Below are positions 41,073-50,552 of a stretch of DNA of 64,000 nt, piece after piece. The stretch lies in the NCBI GenBank assembly GCA_949752735.1, contig OX457040.1, positions 2,869,355-2,933,354 of the forward strand, given 5' to 3'. The stretch is from Lumbricus terrestris (lineage: Eukaryota; Annelida; Clitellata; Crassiclitellata; Lumbricidae). Each line of letters starts with the position of its first letter. The stretch's first letter is position 1. Below the pieces are notes generated by a model. It had not been told where the DNA came from and made no database searches. It saw only the letters and a program-made list of their open reading frames with translations. Position numbers and translations under genes: made by a program.

Positions 41073-41880
41073 ATTTCTTTCTAGTTAAAGCAAATGGTGG
41101 GCTAGCTGTAATTGGTTTCCTTCAAGCTCAGTAAGATTCAGCAGTTTATTTTTTTGAACTACTGTGCGAGTTAGAATTCGCAGTCCATCCCCTGCCATTT
41201 GTATTCGCTCCACTTCGTCACCAACCACTTGACATAATTATCTCCTTTTTTAACTGAAAAGGTTTTGTTTTAAAGAAATTAACCAACTCACGTTTTCCAC
41301 TTTTCAGATAAACTGTTCTAGTCATCATTTCATAAATTGTTTTCTGTTTTTCAGCAGAAACAGAATGTTTCCGGTCTGGATCACTTCTCGTAACATTAAT
41401 GGGAAAACTTCTGTATGAGGAACTCTGCACAATTATAGGTGTTTTTTGCTTAACACGATTGCTTTGTGTGTTATTATGCATAGTTCTTGGACCTACTGCA
41501 AATTTCTCATCATCTGCTGCTGGATGGTCAACTAATGCATCACAAATACCATCATCACAATTATCACTAACAGAATTGGCTCTGATGCTTGCAATGTTAT
41601 GTGCGACAACTTCAGCAATCAGATTTTGATTAGTATTACTTCCAGAACATTGTTTTTCACCTTCAAGATTCACTTGCAATCATATTCAACAAAACATCAT
41701 TCTTACACAGGATATCATTTGTACTGAGTTCATTTGTATTAGTGACATTTTCAGAAGCATTCAGTGTATCATTTACTTCAGAAACGACATTTGCATCAAT
41801 ATCACTGACAGTTGCAACTCTTGTTTCACCAAAATGTGCAAGCTTATCAATATTTGCATCACCAGTATTAATTCTGACTT
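41073..41880 (-). pseudogene. Unknown protein-coding remnant in three frames
   Basis: Not recognised. On the minus strand, 41880-41660 is open (VRINTGDANIDKLAHFGETR, VATVSDIDANVVSEVNDTLN, ASENVTNTNELSTN). A shift near 41680 leads into 41679-41218 (SVSAEKQKTIYEMMTRTVYL, KSGKRELVNFFKTKPFQLKK). A second shift near 41220 continues as DEVERIQMAGDGLRILTRTV, VQKNKLLNLTELEGNQL to about 41073. Acidic and Ser/Thr/Asn-rich first, then basic. Two frameshifts in otherwise open sequence suggest a young pseudogene of a transposon protein or host exon. Confidence 0.45.
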
Positions 41881-42435
41881 GACTTACGGCCTTGGCGATG
41901 CTCCAGCACGCATAAGCCGCTCATCTATGGAAGCTCTCCATTTCCCTCGTACCTCTGTTCTCTGCCCGATGTACAGCGTCCTGCATCGACATCCCCATCT
42001 CCTGACAGTCCTCCTTGATCATGTCCCTCCAGCGTTTCTTCGGTCTTCCCTTTTTTCTTCTTCCCTGCACCTCTCCATTGAAGGCTATCTTCGGAAATCT
42101 GACGCTCTCCATCCTGACCATGTGCCCAAAATAGCCCAGTCGTCTGTTCTGTATTCTGCTCCCTATGTCTTTCTTGATGTTTAATCTTTTGTATAATTAT
42201 GACCGCGTTTCGTATTTTATCTCTTCTTGAAACTCCCTCTATCTTTCGTAGACAGGCCATCTCGAACACCCTCAGTCGTTGTTTCTGGGCTTCCCTCATC
42301 GTCCAGGTATCGGAATTGTAGGCCTACATCAATGCGCTTAGCACCAACGTTTCGTACATCTTGATCTTTGTGCCTCTGCTTATTTCCTTTGCGTTCCATA
42401 TTTTCCCCTGTGCCTTCCATATTCCTCTCGCTATT
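41881..42435 (-). pseudogene. RTE-like LINE ORF2 C-terminal region, frameshifted
   Basis: Three minus-strand frames are needed: GRVWNAKEISRGTKIKMYET with a continuation near SALM, then QKQRLRVFEMACLRKIEGVS, RRDKIRNA, then MVRMESVRFPKIAFNGEVQG, RRKKGRPKKRWRDMIKEDCQ. These match the RTE post-RT region (L-x-x-F-E-x-x-C-L-R-x-I and G-R-x-x-x-G-R-P-K-K-R-W). It sits between two unassigned coding-like stretches and may have landed within one. Confidence 0.78.
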
Positions 42436-42496
42436 CCATTTGTATTAATTCTACTTGAGACATTTTCGTAAGTAGGACCCTTATATAAACTAGATT

Positions 42497-42907
42497 TTAT
42501 TCTTTTCTTTGGGTGTGCAAGGTAATCTTTGCATTCACTCTGATGTTCAATCCTCCGTGGTGATTTTGTCCGTCGAACGTCTTCCCTTGCCGAATTCCCT
42601 GTTTTAATGATGAAATAAGAGGTCTTTCCATCATTTCTCTGTCCTGGCCAGCATTCGAGCGATTGTGATCGTCTTCTCGCCAGTGATTCAAAATAGGACT
42701 CGAAATGCTCTCCCGTGGCATTATTAGCACTGCATGGATTGTCAGATATATTAGGTAAATTTGACGCATCGTAGTCTGAAAAGATATAGAGTTACCTTCA
42801 AACAGACCATGCCGCAATGTGTCAGTTGTTGTTGATTCGCAGTTCGTCGATTTGTTTTCTTCCAGAATTTTTGGATTTTCACCGTTGGCGTTCAACTTCC
42901 TCGTCAT
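42497..42907 (-). pseudogene. Unassigned 136-codon open frame
   Basis: Minus-strand frame with MTRKLNANGENPKILEENKS, then HWREDDHNRSNAGQDREMME and GGLNIRVNAKITLHTQRKE. Not repetitive, polar, not recognised. It could belong to the same interrupted gene as 41073-41880 (same strand, upstream), but no family supports this. Confidence 0.3.
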
Positions 42908-43309
42908 CGATGGTTTTGCTCAACGAAACTTCGCACAAAATCATTGATGAATTATTGGAAGAAGTATTAAGCGATCGCTTTCGTTGTTCTTCCCCATTTC
43001 GTTCATTTCGTGTAATTGAAATCAGAAAGTTTCGTCCTTATCGTACTTTTCGAATAATTTTTAATTCCCGCCAAACAGGCGCGAAAACTAACTTCTCGTA
43101 AATACAGATTACGATTTAGTTACTTCTCCGCATTTTCTACTCAGTTTCTACTCATGTTACATCCATCCAGCGATCATGAATCCATGAAAAATCCGAAAAA
43201 AACGATATAGTTTGCCAAGCTCACTCTCCATAACCAACGATTCACGACTTTAAAATCTGATCTTTACGATCTGATCTGGTCGCAGCTTCCGATATTTATT
43301 GTAGATTAG
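42908..43309. other. No recognised gene
   Basis: Open on the plus strand at 42817-43101 (94 codons) without a family signature. A TACATCCATCCAGCGATCATG stretch follows near 43155. Confidence 0.35.
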
Positions 43310-43620
43310 TAGTGCGTCCTATTAAAGGTGTTTTAATCCTACGCAATATTTAACTTAAGCCTAAGAGCGTCGGATGTTTAGCGACACCTAACGATCGACA
43401 GAGACGATGAAATAGACGTCATACAAAAATCCCACACCGCAGATAATATTCCTTGGTTGTTGTAATGCCCATTATTTTTATCGACCAACGACCTCTCATA
43501 TAGAACTAGACAGAGTTGAGCTGCCCAGTGACGTTGAAGTCGATGAGCAAGAGCAAGAAACAAGAGTATAATTATGCTGAAAGTTGTGGACTGCGGAGCA
43601 GTGTAAGCAAGCCACGGCAT
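43310..43620. repeat. Composite repeat, left part
   Basis: ATTAAAGGTGTTTTAATCC, GTTTAGCGACACCTAACGAT and CGACAGAGACGATGAAATAG match 14530-14610. Interrupted by the hAT at 43621. Confidence 0.65.
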
Positions 43621-44405
43621 CGTAGATTGAGTATTCGTGACTTATGGGTTTAATATTCGTAAATATTCGTGAATATTAAGATTTTTTAATATTCGTAAAT
43701 ATTCGTAAATATTCGTTACCGATTTAAAGTGAATCATCGAAACCGCAATGTTACTGGGTAAAGCAGTTTAAGTTTCTGCATGTCTCCATGACATTCAATC
43801 GCATTCAGGGCAAGGCTGAATTAAAATATGCAATGCGCTTAATATGCTGAGATCGGGGTAATTTTTGCTTGTAATCTGGCACTATTATTATATTTACTCA
43901 TCTTGCTACACTGATATAAAACTACTTTATCAATTTGTAGTTACTATAATTATTGGCAGTTAAAGTTTATTTCTAATTTAGCCTACTAATGCTGCTACTT
44001 GCCAACATCCATTGGTGACTCGGTCTCTTTTCAGTTGGGGAGGATGGTCAGAAGTCGGACAAAGTGACTAACATTAGGTATCGAATGTAATTATAGACCT
44101 ATGAATGCAGTATGGCCACATTGGCCAGACCCAGCAGAGACCTGGAAGTTTTTAACAATAAATCTATTAAAGTTATTGTAACTTACTGATATAGGCTTAT
44201 GCGTAGGCTAATTCAATTTTGTACAATTTATTCAGTAGAACTTAAACATTTTCATAAATAGCAAAGTAAGAATTAAGAATAAAGAATTTCTTGAAAGAAC
44301 ATGATATTTTACGAATATAATATTCGTTGGCAGTTTCAATATTCGTTAATATTCGTGAATATTTGAAAATCTTAATATTCGTAATATGCGAATACTCAAT
44401 CTATG
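43621..44405. mobile_element. Non-autonomous hAT with AATATTCG sub-terminal repeats (785 bp)
   Basis: Ends CGTAGATTGAGTATTCG and CGAATACTCAATCTATG (one mismatch). CACGGCAT is duplicated at 43613-43620 and 44406-44413. Both ends carry several AATATTCGTAAATATTCG or AATATTCGTGAATATT units over about 90 bp, inverted relative to each other. No coding sequence inside. Confidence 0.93.
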
Positions 44406-44413
44406 CACGGCAT

Positions 44414-44820
44414 TAAGCCAAGTCATTGTCTCCAACAAACTTTCCTTCACAGCCGCCATTTTCTATGATTCGAAAACCTTCCTCCATGCGACTTCAGCAG
44501 AAATCACGTGATCACATCGGCCTGGCATCGACTTTTTTTAACCAAATCACGTAAAACTTTCAATAGTTTGACGACTTCTTATGGCATCGAAAAACATCAG
44601 AGTCGATGTCTAATACGTGTTTATGCACTTTTGATACGCATCTTGATAGGTTAGTGGACGTCGTTAGCGGAAAAGACAGCTCAGCTAGATCGAGTAGGCT
44701 ACGCTGACCTACACTGTCGATGGTAGGATGAAATGGCGAGGGAGAGGACTTACTACTCGCCATCGAAAATGAAGTCGTTAATGTTTCGTACAAATGGCTG
44801 TTTAAGGGTTTACCCAATGG
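44414..44820. repeat. Composite repeat, right part with SINE family 2 core
   Basis: AATAGTTTGACGACTTCTTA (44560), TGACCTACACTGTCGATGG (44708), GGATGAAATGGCGAGGGAG, GAAGTCGTTAATGTTTCGTA. Confidence 0.65.
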
Positions 44821-44824
44821 AAAC

Positions 44825-44915
44825 TCAGTGCCAGTTCCAAATCTGGAAAAAGGAGGAAGGCGACATTAATAAATTTTTTAAATGGCATTGTCGTTAAGCA
44901 TCATCATCATCAACA
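44825..44915 (+). repeat. GAGGAGGGCG-family copy with CAT tail
   Basis: CTCAGTGCCAGTTCCAAATC, GGAAAAAGGAGGAAGGCGAC, TGTCGTTAAGCATCATCATC. Confidence 0.65.
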
Positions 44916-44919
44916 TCCT

Positions 44920-45400
44920 TAGGCTCAGTGCCCGTAGGAGTCCGACGCCACTCTCTGTCTGAGTCTGTCTCGCGTCATGTTGCCCAGCTTCAACCGGTCC
45001 GGTCAGCAGGTCTGCTCCATACCATTAACATCTTGGAGCAGTTAGACCACCTTGTCCGAATGAAGAGAATATTGGGGGAGAGAGGCATGAAGGACAACTT
45101 GGGTCAAAGCCCGTATGTGTCCCATGCTCTCTCCTCCGACTCTCTCCACGGGTCTGTCCTGACCGGCCTGTGCATGTCTGCTCCACATCATGACACCTTG
45201 AGGCATCTGGGTTGCTATGACACTTGTGTCGTGGTTTTTGCGGATTTCAATCGTCTTTGTCTTTTACTGCCAGTGTATCGCCACCCATCTGGCAAACCTT
45301 CCTCATTTTGTCCGGGCTTAGGACCGGCACAGGGACGTTGTTGGTTCCCTGTGGCAGAGGATGGATGCAGTTTAACGTCATGCCCAGGACCTTAAGCAGC
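44920..45400 (-). mobile_element. Probable RTE-like LINE 5' leader, minus strand
   Basis: 45240-45400 matches the complement of the leader at 25930-26210 (GATTTCAATCGTC, TACTGCCAGTGTATCGCC, CCCATCTGGCAAACC). 44920-45240 is GC-richer than its surroundings and may be part of the same element. The 155-codon plus-strand frame is antisense to it and has no known family. Confidence 0.45.
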
Positions 45401-46160
45401 AACAAGAAATTGTTCACTAGACTTCTTTTTTCAGCACCTTACTTTGCCAGACTAGAACGGTTGAAGAACTGGACTTGTGTCGCTGATTGTTGCTTCTCGA
45501 TGGTATAACGTCGTAAGTAAAATGATTAGTTATTGCGTCGCCTGCTGCTTAATATCCTTCTCCAATCTATTATTATAATTATGTTGTCGTCGCCCTCCTC
45601 GCTTTTACATCTTTTGACTAGCGCTCAATCAGACTTTTAGATTTCCAGTGACTTCAGACATGAAATGCTTCCTACACGTTCAGCAATAATAATTGACTAG
45701 AGAGCTCTTCCTTATTGTAGCTAAGATATATCTTATAATAAAGGTGTTTAATTAGTTTTATAAAGTTAGGCTATACTTTCTAACGTAGTTGCTTGTTCAA
45801 TAATTCCAGCAGTTTAATTATACGTTCAAGTTGATCTGCTTGATAAAATCTGGCGTTGACGATGATCTCACTCTTCAGATCCAGAAAAAAGGTAAAATTC
45901 TAAAACAGAGAAAACTGGTCACACTCTCGTTGAGTTGATGATACGGCGAAGGAGAGGACTGAATATCATGCGTCGTATACCGAGGCTGAGAAAGAGGCAT
46001 CGCTTACAATGCATGCACTGACTGCCTCTGCTGCTCTGCATGGTTTTCTTAGGAGACTACTCTTCGAAACACAATATATTCAAACAAATTTTGTCCTTTG
46101 GATGATTATTTCCCGTTTAATTAACGGTTAAGTATCTCAAGAAATATGACGGTTTCGAGT
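45401..46160. other. No gene; short repeat scraps
   Basis: GTTGTCGTCGCCCTCCTCGC (45587, GAGGAGGGCG family, minus), AATAAAGGTGTTTAATTAG (45737) and GATACGGCGAAGGAGAGGAC (45942, SINE family 2). Otherwise unclassified. Confidence 0.45.
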
Positions 46161-46500
46161 CGCCCTCCTACTTTATATTATCTTTGGACTGGCGCTAGCA
46201 GTGATCGGATAGTTACACAAGTTCAAGCGCAGCATAAATGATTTTCGGCGTCTTACTAGATCTTTCGACTAGTAATGTTGCTGACGTAAACCTTGTTTCA
46301 ATGGAAATTATAATGGATTCTAGCGTGACAGAATCTAGCCATGATTCCAATCCAGGCTTTTTCTGACTTAATTAGACTTATTAACAAAGGTGCTTATACG
46401 CTTCTTATAACAATAATAATAATAATTCTTTAATTCAACTCCTGCATGTATGGATGGATCCAGATTTGACGAGAGCTTATGACAATACAGATGACGGTGG
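46160..46500. other. No gene; GAGGAGGGCG-family and family C scraps
   Basis: GAGTCGCCCTCCTACTTTAT (46157) and GGACTGGCGCTAGCAGTGAT are a minus-strand family copy. ATGGATGGATCCAGATTTGA with GAGAGCTTATGACAATACAG (46449) is a minus-strand family C copy. Confidence 0.45.
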
Positions 46501-46525
46501 GAAACAGGAGAAGACTGGAGGCAAC

Positions 46526-46821
46526 CAGGGGTGGATCCAGGGGTGGATCCAGGGGGGCCAATCCGGCCATGCCCCCATTTAAAAATTGCATGTACGTGCC
46601 CCCCGTTTGATTTACCTTTACTCCCGACTACGACGGATGACGACTGGAAAAGGTCATCAACTTTTTTGGCGGATGAAATTGTATCTTTTCCGAGAAAATT
46701 GGGCGGATGACTTAAAAAAAAGTCATCAGTTTTTTCGGCGGCAACGAAATGTTTCCTCTGTCCCACCAAGAAGACCCAACATTTTGGCCCCCCCCTTCGA
46801 AAATTTATGTATCAGCCCTTG
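46526..46821. mobile_element. Small non-autonomous hAT (296 bp)
   Basis: The left end CAGGGGTGGATCCAGGGG contains an immediate repeat of the terminal motif. The right end reads CAAGGGCTGATACATAA on the complement, then AATTTTCGAAGGGGGG. GAGGCAAC (46518-46525) and GAGGCAGC (46822-46829) are the near-perfect 8 bp duplication. The interior has two of the GGTCATCA or AAGTCATCAGTTTTTT words of the family minisatellite. Confidence 0.8.
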
Positions 46822-46834
46822 GAGGCAGCACATC

Positions 46835-47110
46835 ACAAATGGCTAAGAAAAATCCTGCATGCATCTTGGCAGGACAAGATACCGAACAAAATTAACAAAA
46901 CTATAATAGGACAGAGGACGGTGCAGTAAGAAATGGAACACATCATCAGGAGAAGGCGACTGAGGTGGGCGGGACACGGGTCCCGCATGGAGGATGAAAG
47001 AGGAGCCAATCAAGTGATGTCGTGGAATCCTGGAGGGAAAAGGAGGAGTGGAATGCCGAGAAAGAACTGGCCGGAGACCACCAGAGAGGACTTGATATAC
47101 CTGGAGTTGT
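46835..47110 (+). pseudogene. RTE-like LINE ORF2 C-terminus
   Basis: RILHASWQDKIPNKINKTII before a stop, then MEHIIRRRRLRWAGHGSRME, GGKRRSGMPRKNWPETTRED. R-R-x-R-x-A-G-H and the G-x-R-R-x-G-x-P-R-K-x-W block are RTE C-terminal signatures. Distinct subfamily from the copies at 36810 and 41881. Confidence 0.78.
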
Positions 47111-47204
47111 TATTTACACAATATTTATTACACGGTCCACGAAATCCTTGTTAAGTATGGTGACGTCACGTGAATATTGATTACAATAACTGTTAGATGC
47201 CCGA

Positions 47205-47545
47205 ATTAAACACCTCTGTTAAGAAGTATCATTACATCATAATAACCTTTGACCCGAAATCACGCTGATTTTAGACATGTTCACAGTGTTCAGTGCTCAC
47301 ATCCAGTCAAATATCCATAAATTTGTTGGCAATTTTAGGTGCAATGAAAAACTAATGTTGAAATTTCATATAAATTTTAAATGTTGGAGATTTTCTGCCA
47401 CGTCTGCGCTCCCTTTATAACTCATCTGTGCACTGACTCACACTGTCGGTGGTAGGACGAGACGGCGAGGGAGGGCACTGGTCAATCGCCGAGGCAAGGA
47501 AATTGATATCGCTTATGAGTCATATTGATGTCTACTTCAAGGATA
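47205..47545 (+). repeat. ACACCT-core motif plus SINE family 2 fragment
   Basis: CGAATTAAACACCTCTGTTA with AGAAGTATCATTACATCATA parallels 15503-15545. CACACTGTCGGTGGTAGGAC and GAGACGGCGAGGGAGGGCAC follow at 47441. Confidence 0.6.
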
Positions 47546-47566
47546 CTTAGCACTCACAAAGCTCGA

Positions 47567-47897
47567 TCAGATCACGGCTGAAGATATCATCGGCCTTCCT
47601 CGTCCTCGGTTCCCCTCCACAAAACCCGTCATGATGCTGCTTTCGATGCTATCATTTTGCTGTCTCATACTATGAGCAAAATATCGAAGTTTTCGAATTT
47701 TGGTGTGGGCCAATAGTCCTTTTCTGGCTCCTGCTGACATATACACCTGTTCGTTGGTCATCATTTTTGTCCATGGAATTCTCATCAGCTTTCTGATACA
47801 CTTGTTCTCAAATGCTTGAATTCGCTTTTCTTCATCCTTCTTCAGAGTCCATGCTTCGCATCCATACGTCGCTACTGGCCACACCAACGCCTTCATC
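47567..47897 (-). pseudogene. RTE-like LINE ORF2, C-terminal half (3' side of the hAT)
   Basis: The minus-strand frame reads MKALVWPVATYGCEAWTLKK, RIQAFENKCIRKLMRIPW and IRKLRYFAHSMRQQ, then GRGRPMISSAVI and a stop. T-Y-G-C-E-x-W-T-L and F-E-N-K-C-x-R-K-L are typical of the post-RT region of RTE elements. It is the direct continuation of 49937-50495, separated by the hAT. Confidence 0.88.
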
Positions 47898-49936
47898 CAG
47901 TGGCGGATCCAGAACGTTTCGAAGGGGGGGCCAAAAATATTTTGGGCTGGGTCGAAAAATTTAACTTTTTTAGTCGTTTTTGGCCGAAACCAGAGTTTCA
48001 TTTAGCCCCCACCTCTGGGGGATTGAGGTTTCCGGAGGGGTAGATAATTGACCGTCTGAAGACAATCATGAGGCGCGCAGCGCCGAGAGTGGATGGGGAG
48101 GGGTGTGGGGAGGGGATATGCCCCTCCCCACCAGAAACTTTTTGAATTTTCACATTGCAATGGTAGCATTTTAAGCTGTTTTCTTAACAAAATAGCTGTA
48201 CTTTTCAGTGCTTATAAGAGTGCCATAAGGTCTCAATATATATATAGACTTTACTTAAAAACTTCTTTCCCGAAAACTAGATGTTCTTTTTTAAGTAATC
48301 CGCCGGAAATCTTCAAAAAGGGTGTTCAATTTTCCTTCCCAAAAAACTGATGACTTTCTGGTCATCCGTGTGAAATCTTAAAAAAGGTGTTTAATTTTTC
48401 GTCTAAAAAGAGTGATGACTTTTTAGTCTTCCGTGCGAAATTTTCAAAAAAGGTGTTCAATCTAGAATCCCAAAAAACTGATGACTATTTGTTGTCATCC
48501 CTGCGAAATATTAAAAAAGGTGTTTAATTTTTCGTCTAAAAAGAGTGATGACTTTTTATTTTTCCGTGAGAAATTTTTTTAAAAGGTGTTTAATTTTGCA
48601 TCCCAAAAAACTGATGACTTTTTGTAGTCATCCCTGCGAAATATTAAAAAAGGTGTTTAATTAATTTTTTGTCTAAAAAGAGTGATGACTTTTTAGTCTT
48701 CCTTGGGAAATTTTCAAAAAATGGTGTTCAATTTAGCATCCCAAAAAACTGTTGACTTGTTGTAGTCATCCGTGCGAAATCTTAAAAAAGGTGTTTTATT
48801 TTTCATCTAAAAGAGTGATGACTTTTTAGTCTTCCGTGCGAAATTTTCAAAAAAGGGTGTTCAATTTAGCATCCCAAAAAACTGATGACTTTTTGTAGTC
48901 ATCCGTGCGAAATCTTAAAAAAGGTGTTTAATTTTTCGTCTAAAAAGAGTGATGACTTTTTAGTCTTCCGTGCGAATTTTAAAAAAAGTATTCAATTTCG
49001 CATCCCAAAAAACTGATAACTTTTTGTAGTCATCCGTGCGAAATCTTTAAAAAGGTGTTTAATTTTTCGTCTAAAAAGAGTAATGACTTTTCAGTCTTCC
49101 GTGGAAAATTTTCAAAAAAAGGTGTTCAATTTAGAATCCAAAAAACTAATGACTTTTTGTAGTCATCCGTGCGAAATCTTGAAAAAGGTGTTTAATATTT
49201 CGTCTAAAAAGAGCGATGCCTTTTTATTCTTCCGTGCGAAACTTTAAAAAAGGTGTTCTTTTTCGCTTCCCAAAAAACTTATGAAGTTTTAGTGAACCAT
49301 CCGAAATCTTCAAAAGGGTGTTCAAATTTTCTTCTAAAAAACTGATGACTTTTAAAGACTAGAATATATAAAATACTTCCCACTACTGAATGATATATAG
49401 TAAGATATAAATAAAAACAAGGAGTAAACATGTGTTATCATTCACCGCATTTTCTTGCACATATATAGACTAAACTCAAAACTTAACATGTTTCGCCCTG
49501 AAATTTTTTGGCATCTGCAAAAAATAAATTACATCCCAAACACTGTTGTTAGTGTTAACTTGATTTGTATTTAATAGTTAGTTGTACTTAGTTATAATTG
49601 TGTTTATTGGTGTTAGTGTTTTTTCAATTTACTACGAATATATACACGAATAACATACATTGCATGCCATAAATCATAGTTGGATACTGTTGAAAGATTG
49701 TTTCATTTCGATGCTTTATATTAAGACAATGCAATTGCGTGAGAGACTTAGATTAGATTTTAATTACATTTATACATTATTTTTATTATAGATTTTAATT
49801 AAATTTATACATTAATTCTCCTGTGCATGACTGACACCCTGAATTTTTTTTGGGCCACCTTGGATGGGGACCACGTCCCATGGTGATTTGAAATGGGGAG
49901 GGCCATGGCCGGACTGGCCCCCTGGATCCGCCCCTG
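47898..49936. mobile_element. Non-autonomous hAT inserted in a LINE (2.04 kb)
   Basis: Ends CAGTGGCGGATCCAG and CTGGATCCGCCCCTG (one mismatch). CCTTCATC is duplicated exactly at 47890-47897 and 49937-49944, inside the LINE frame. Same family as 12358-13496: shared left (ATTTTGGGCTGGGTCG, GTTTTTGGCCGAAACCAGAG) and right (ATACACGAATAACATACATT) interiors. It has about 125 bp after 48035 absent from the shorter copy, and about twice the minisatellite length. No transposase. Confidence 0.95.
48290..49335 (+). repeat. Minisatellite with dimeric higher-order unit (about 130 bp)
   Basis: About eight A-B dimers of the units described at 12660-13145 (AAAACTGATGACTTTTTG, TAGTCATCCGTGCG, CGTCTAAAAAGAGTGATGAC, TTTTTAGTCTTCCGTGCG). 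Every monomer ends in an AAAGGTGTTTAATT or AAAGGTGTTCAATT box. Confidence 0.92.
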
Positions 49937-50495
49937 CCTTCATCAACCGCAATTTGGTGTCGATGCTGATTGATTTGTTCTTCCAAATCTTCGTCAATTT
50001 GGTCATGACAGTCATCCCCATGGCTAACCTTGATTTAATTTCATTCACACAATTCCCATCTTTTGCTATCCTGCTCCCTAAATATACAAAGGAGTTCACT
50101 TGTTCTAGCCTTCCCGTGCCCACCACCGTTTCGAGCACCTCCTCAGTATTCGTCATAACTTTCGTCTTTGTTACGTTAATCAACATGCCATATTCTTCTG
50201 CAGCACTTGCGACTTGCTTCACGAGATGTTGCAGTTCTTCTGGTGTTGTGGCCAGTAGGACGATATCGTCTGCATATCTCAGGTTGCTGATGGTTCTTCC
50301 GCCAATTCTGAATCCACCGGCGAAACCTGCTAGTGCCTTTCGCATAATTTGTTCTGCTAAAATGTTAAACAGATATGGGGAGAGGTTGCAGCCCTGTCGA
50401 ACACCTTTTTTAACCTTGAACCATGCCGATGTGTGGTCGTCTGTTCTTACATTTGCCTGTTGTTGTCTGTACAAATTTCTTAGCAGCTGGACTAG
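49937..50495 (-). pseudogene. RTE-like LINE reverse transcriptase, palm region
   Basis: In the minus-strand frame that starts at 50474, RT motifs are GVRQGCNLSPYLFNILAEQI (24-43) and NLRYADDIVLLATTPEELQ (YADD 67-70). EEYGMLINVTKTKVM and VNSFVYLGSRIAKDG follow, the order seen in RTE/BovB-type enzymes. The LINE frame reaches KLRLMKA where the hAT interrupts it and resumes in phase in 47567-47897. N-terminal RT and endonuclease are missing. The C-terminal residues of the open frame (GGQSGHGPP onward) are hAT sequence. Confidence 0.92.
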
Positions 50496-50552
50496 ATGAG
50501 GTTATATGCCGAGACCAATAAATTAGAGTCGTTACCTATTGGCAACGGTGAG

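Noticed and set aside
44928..45395. 155-codon plus-strand frame
   Set aside because: It is antisense to sequence matching an RTE leader at 25905-26250 and has no family signature.
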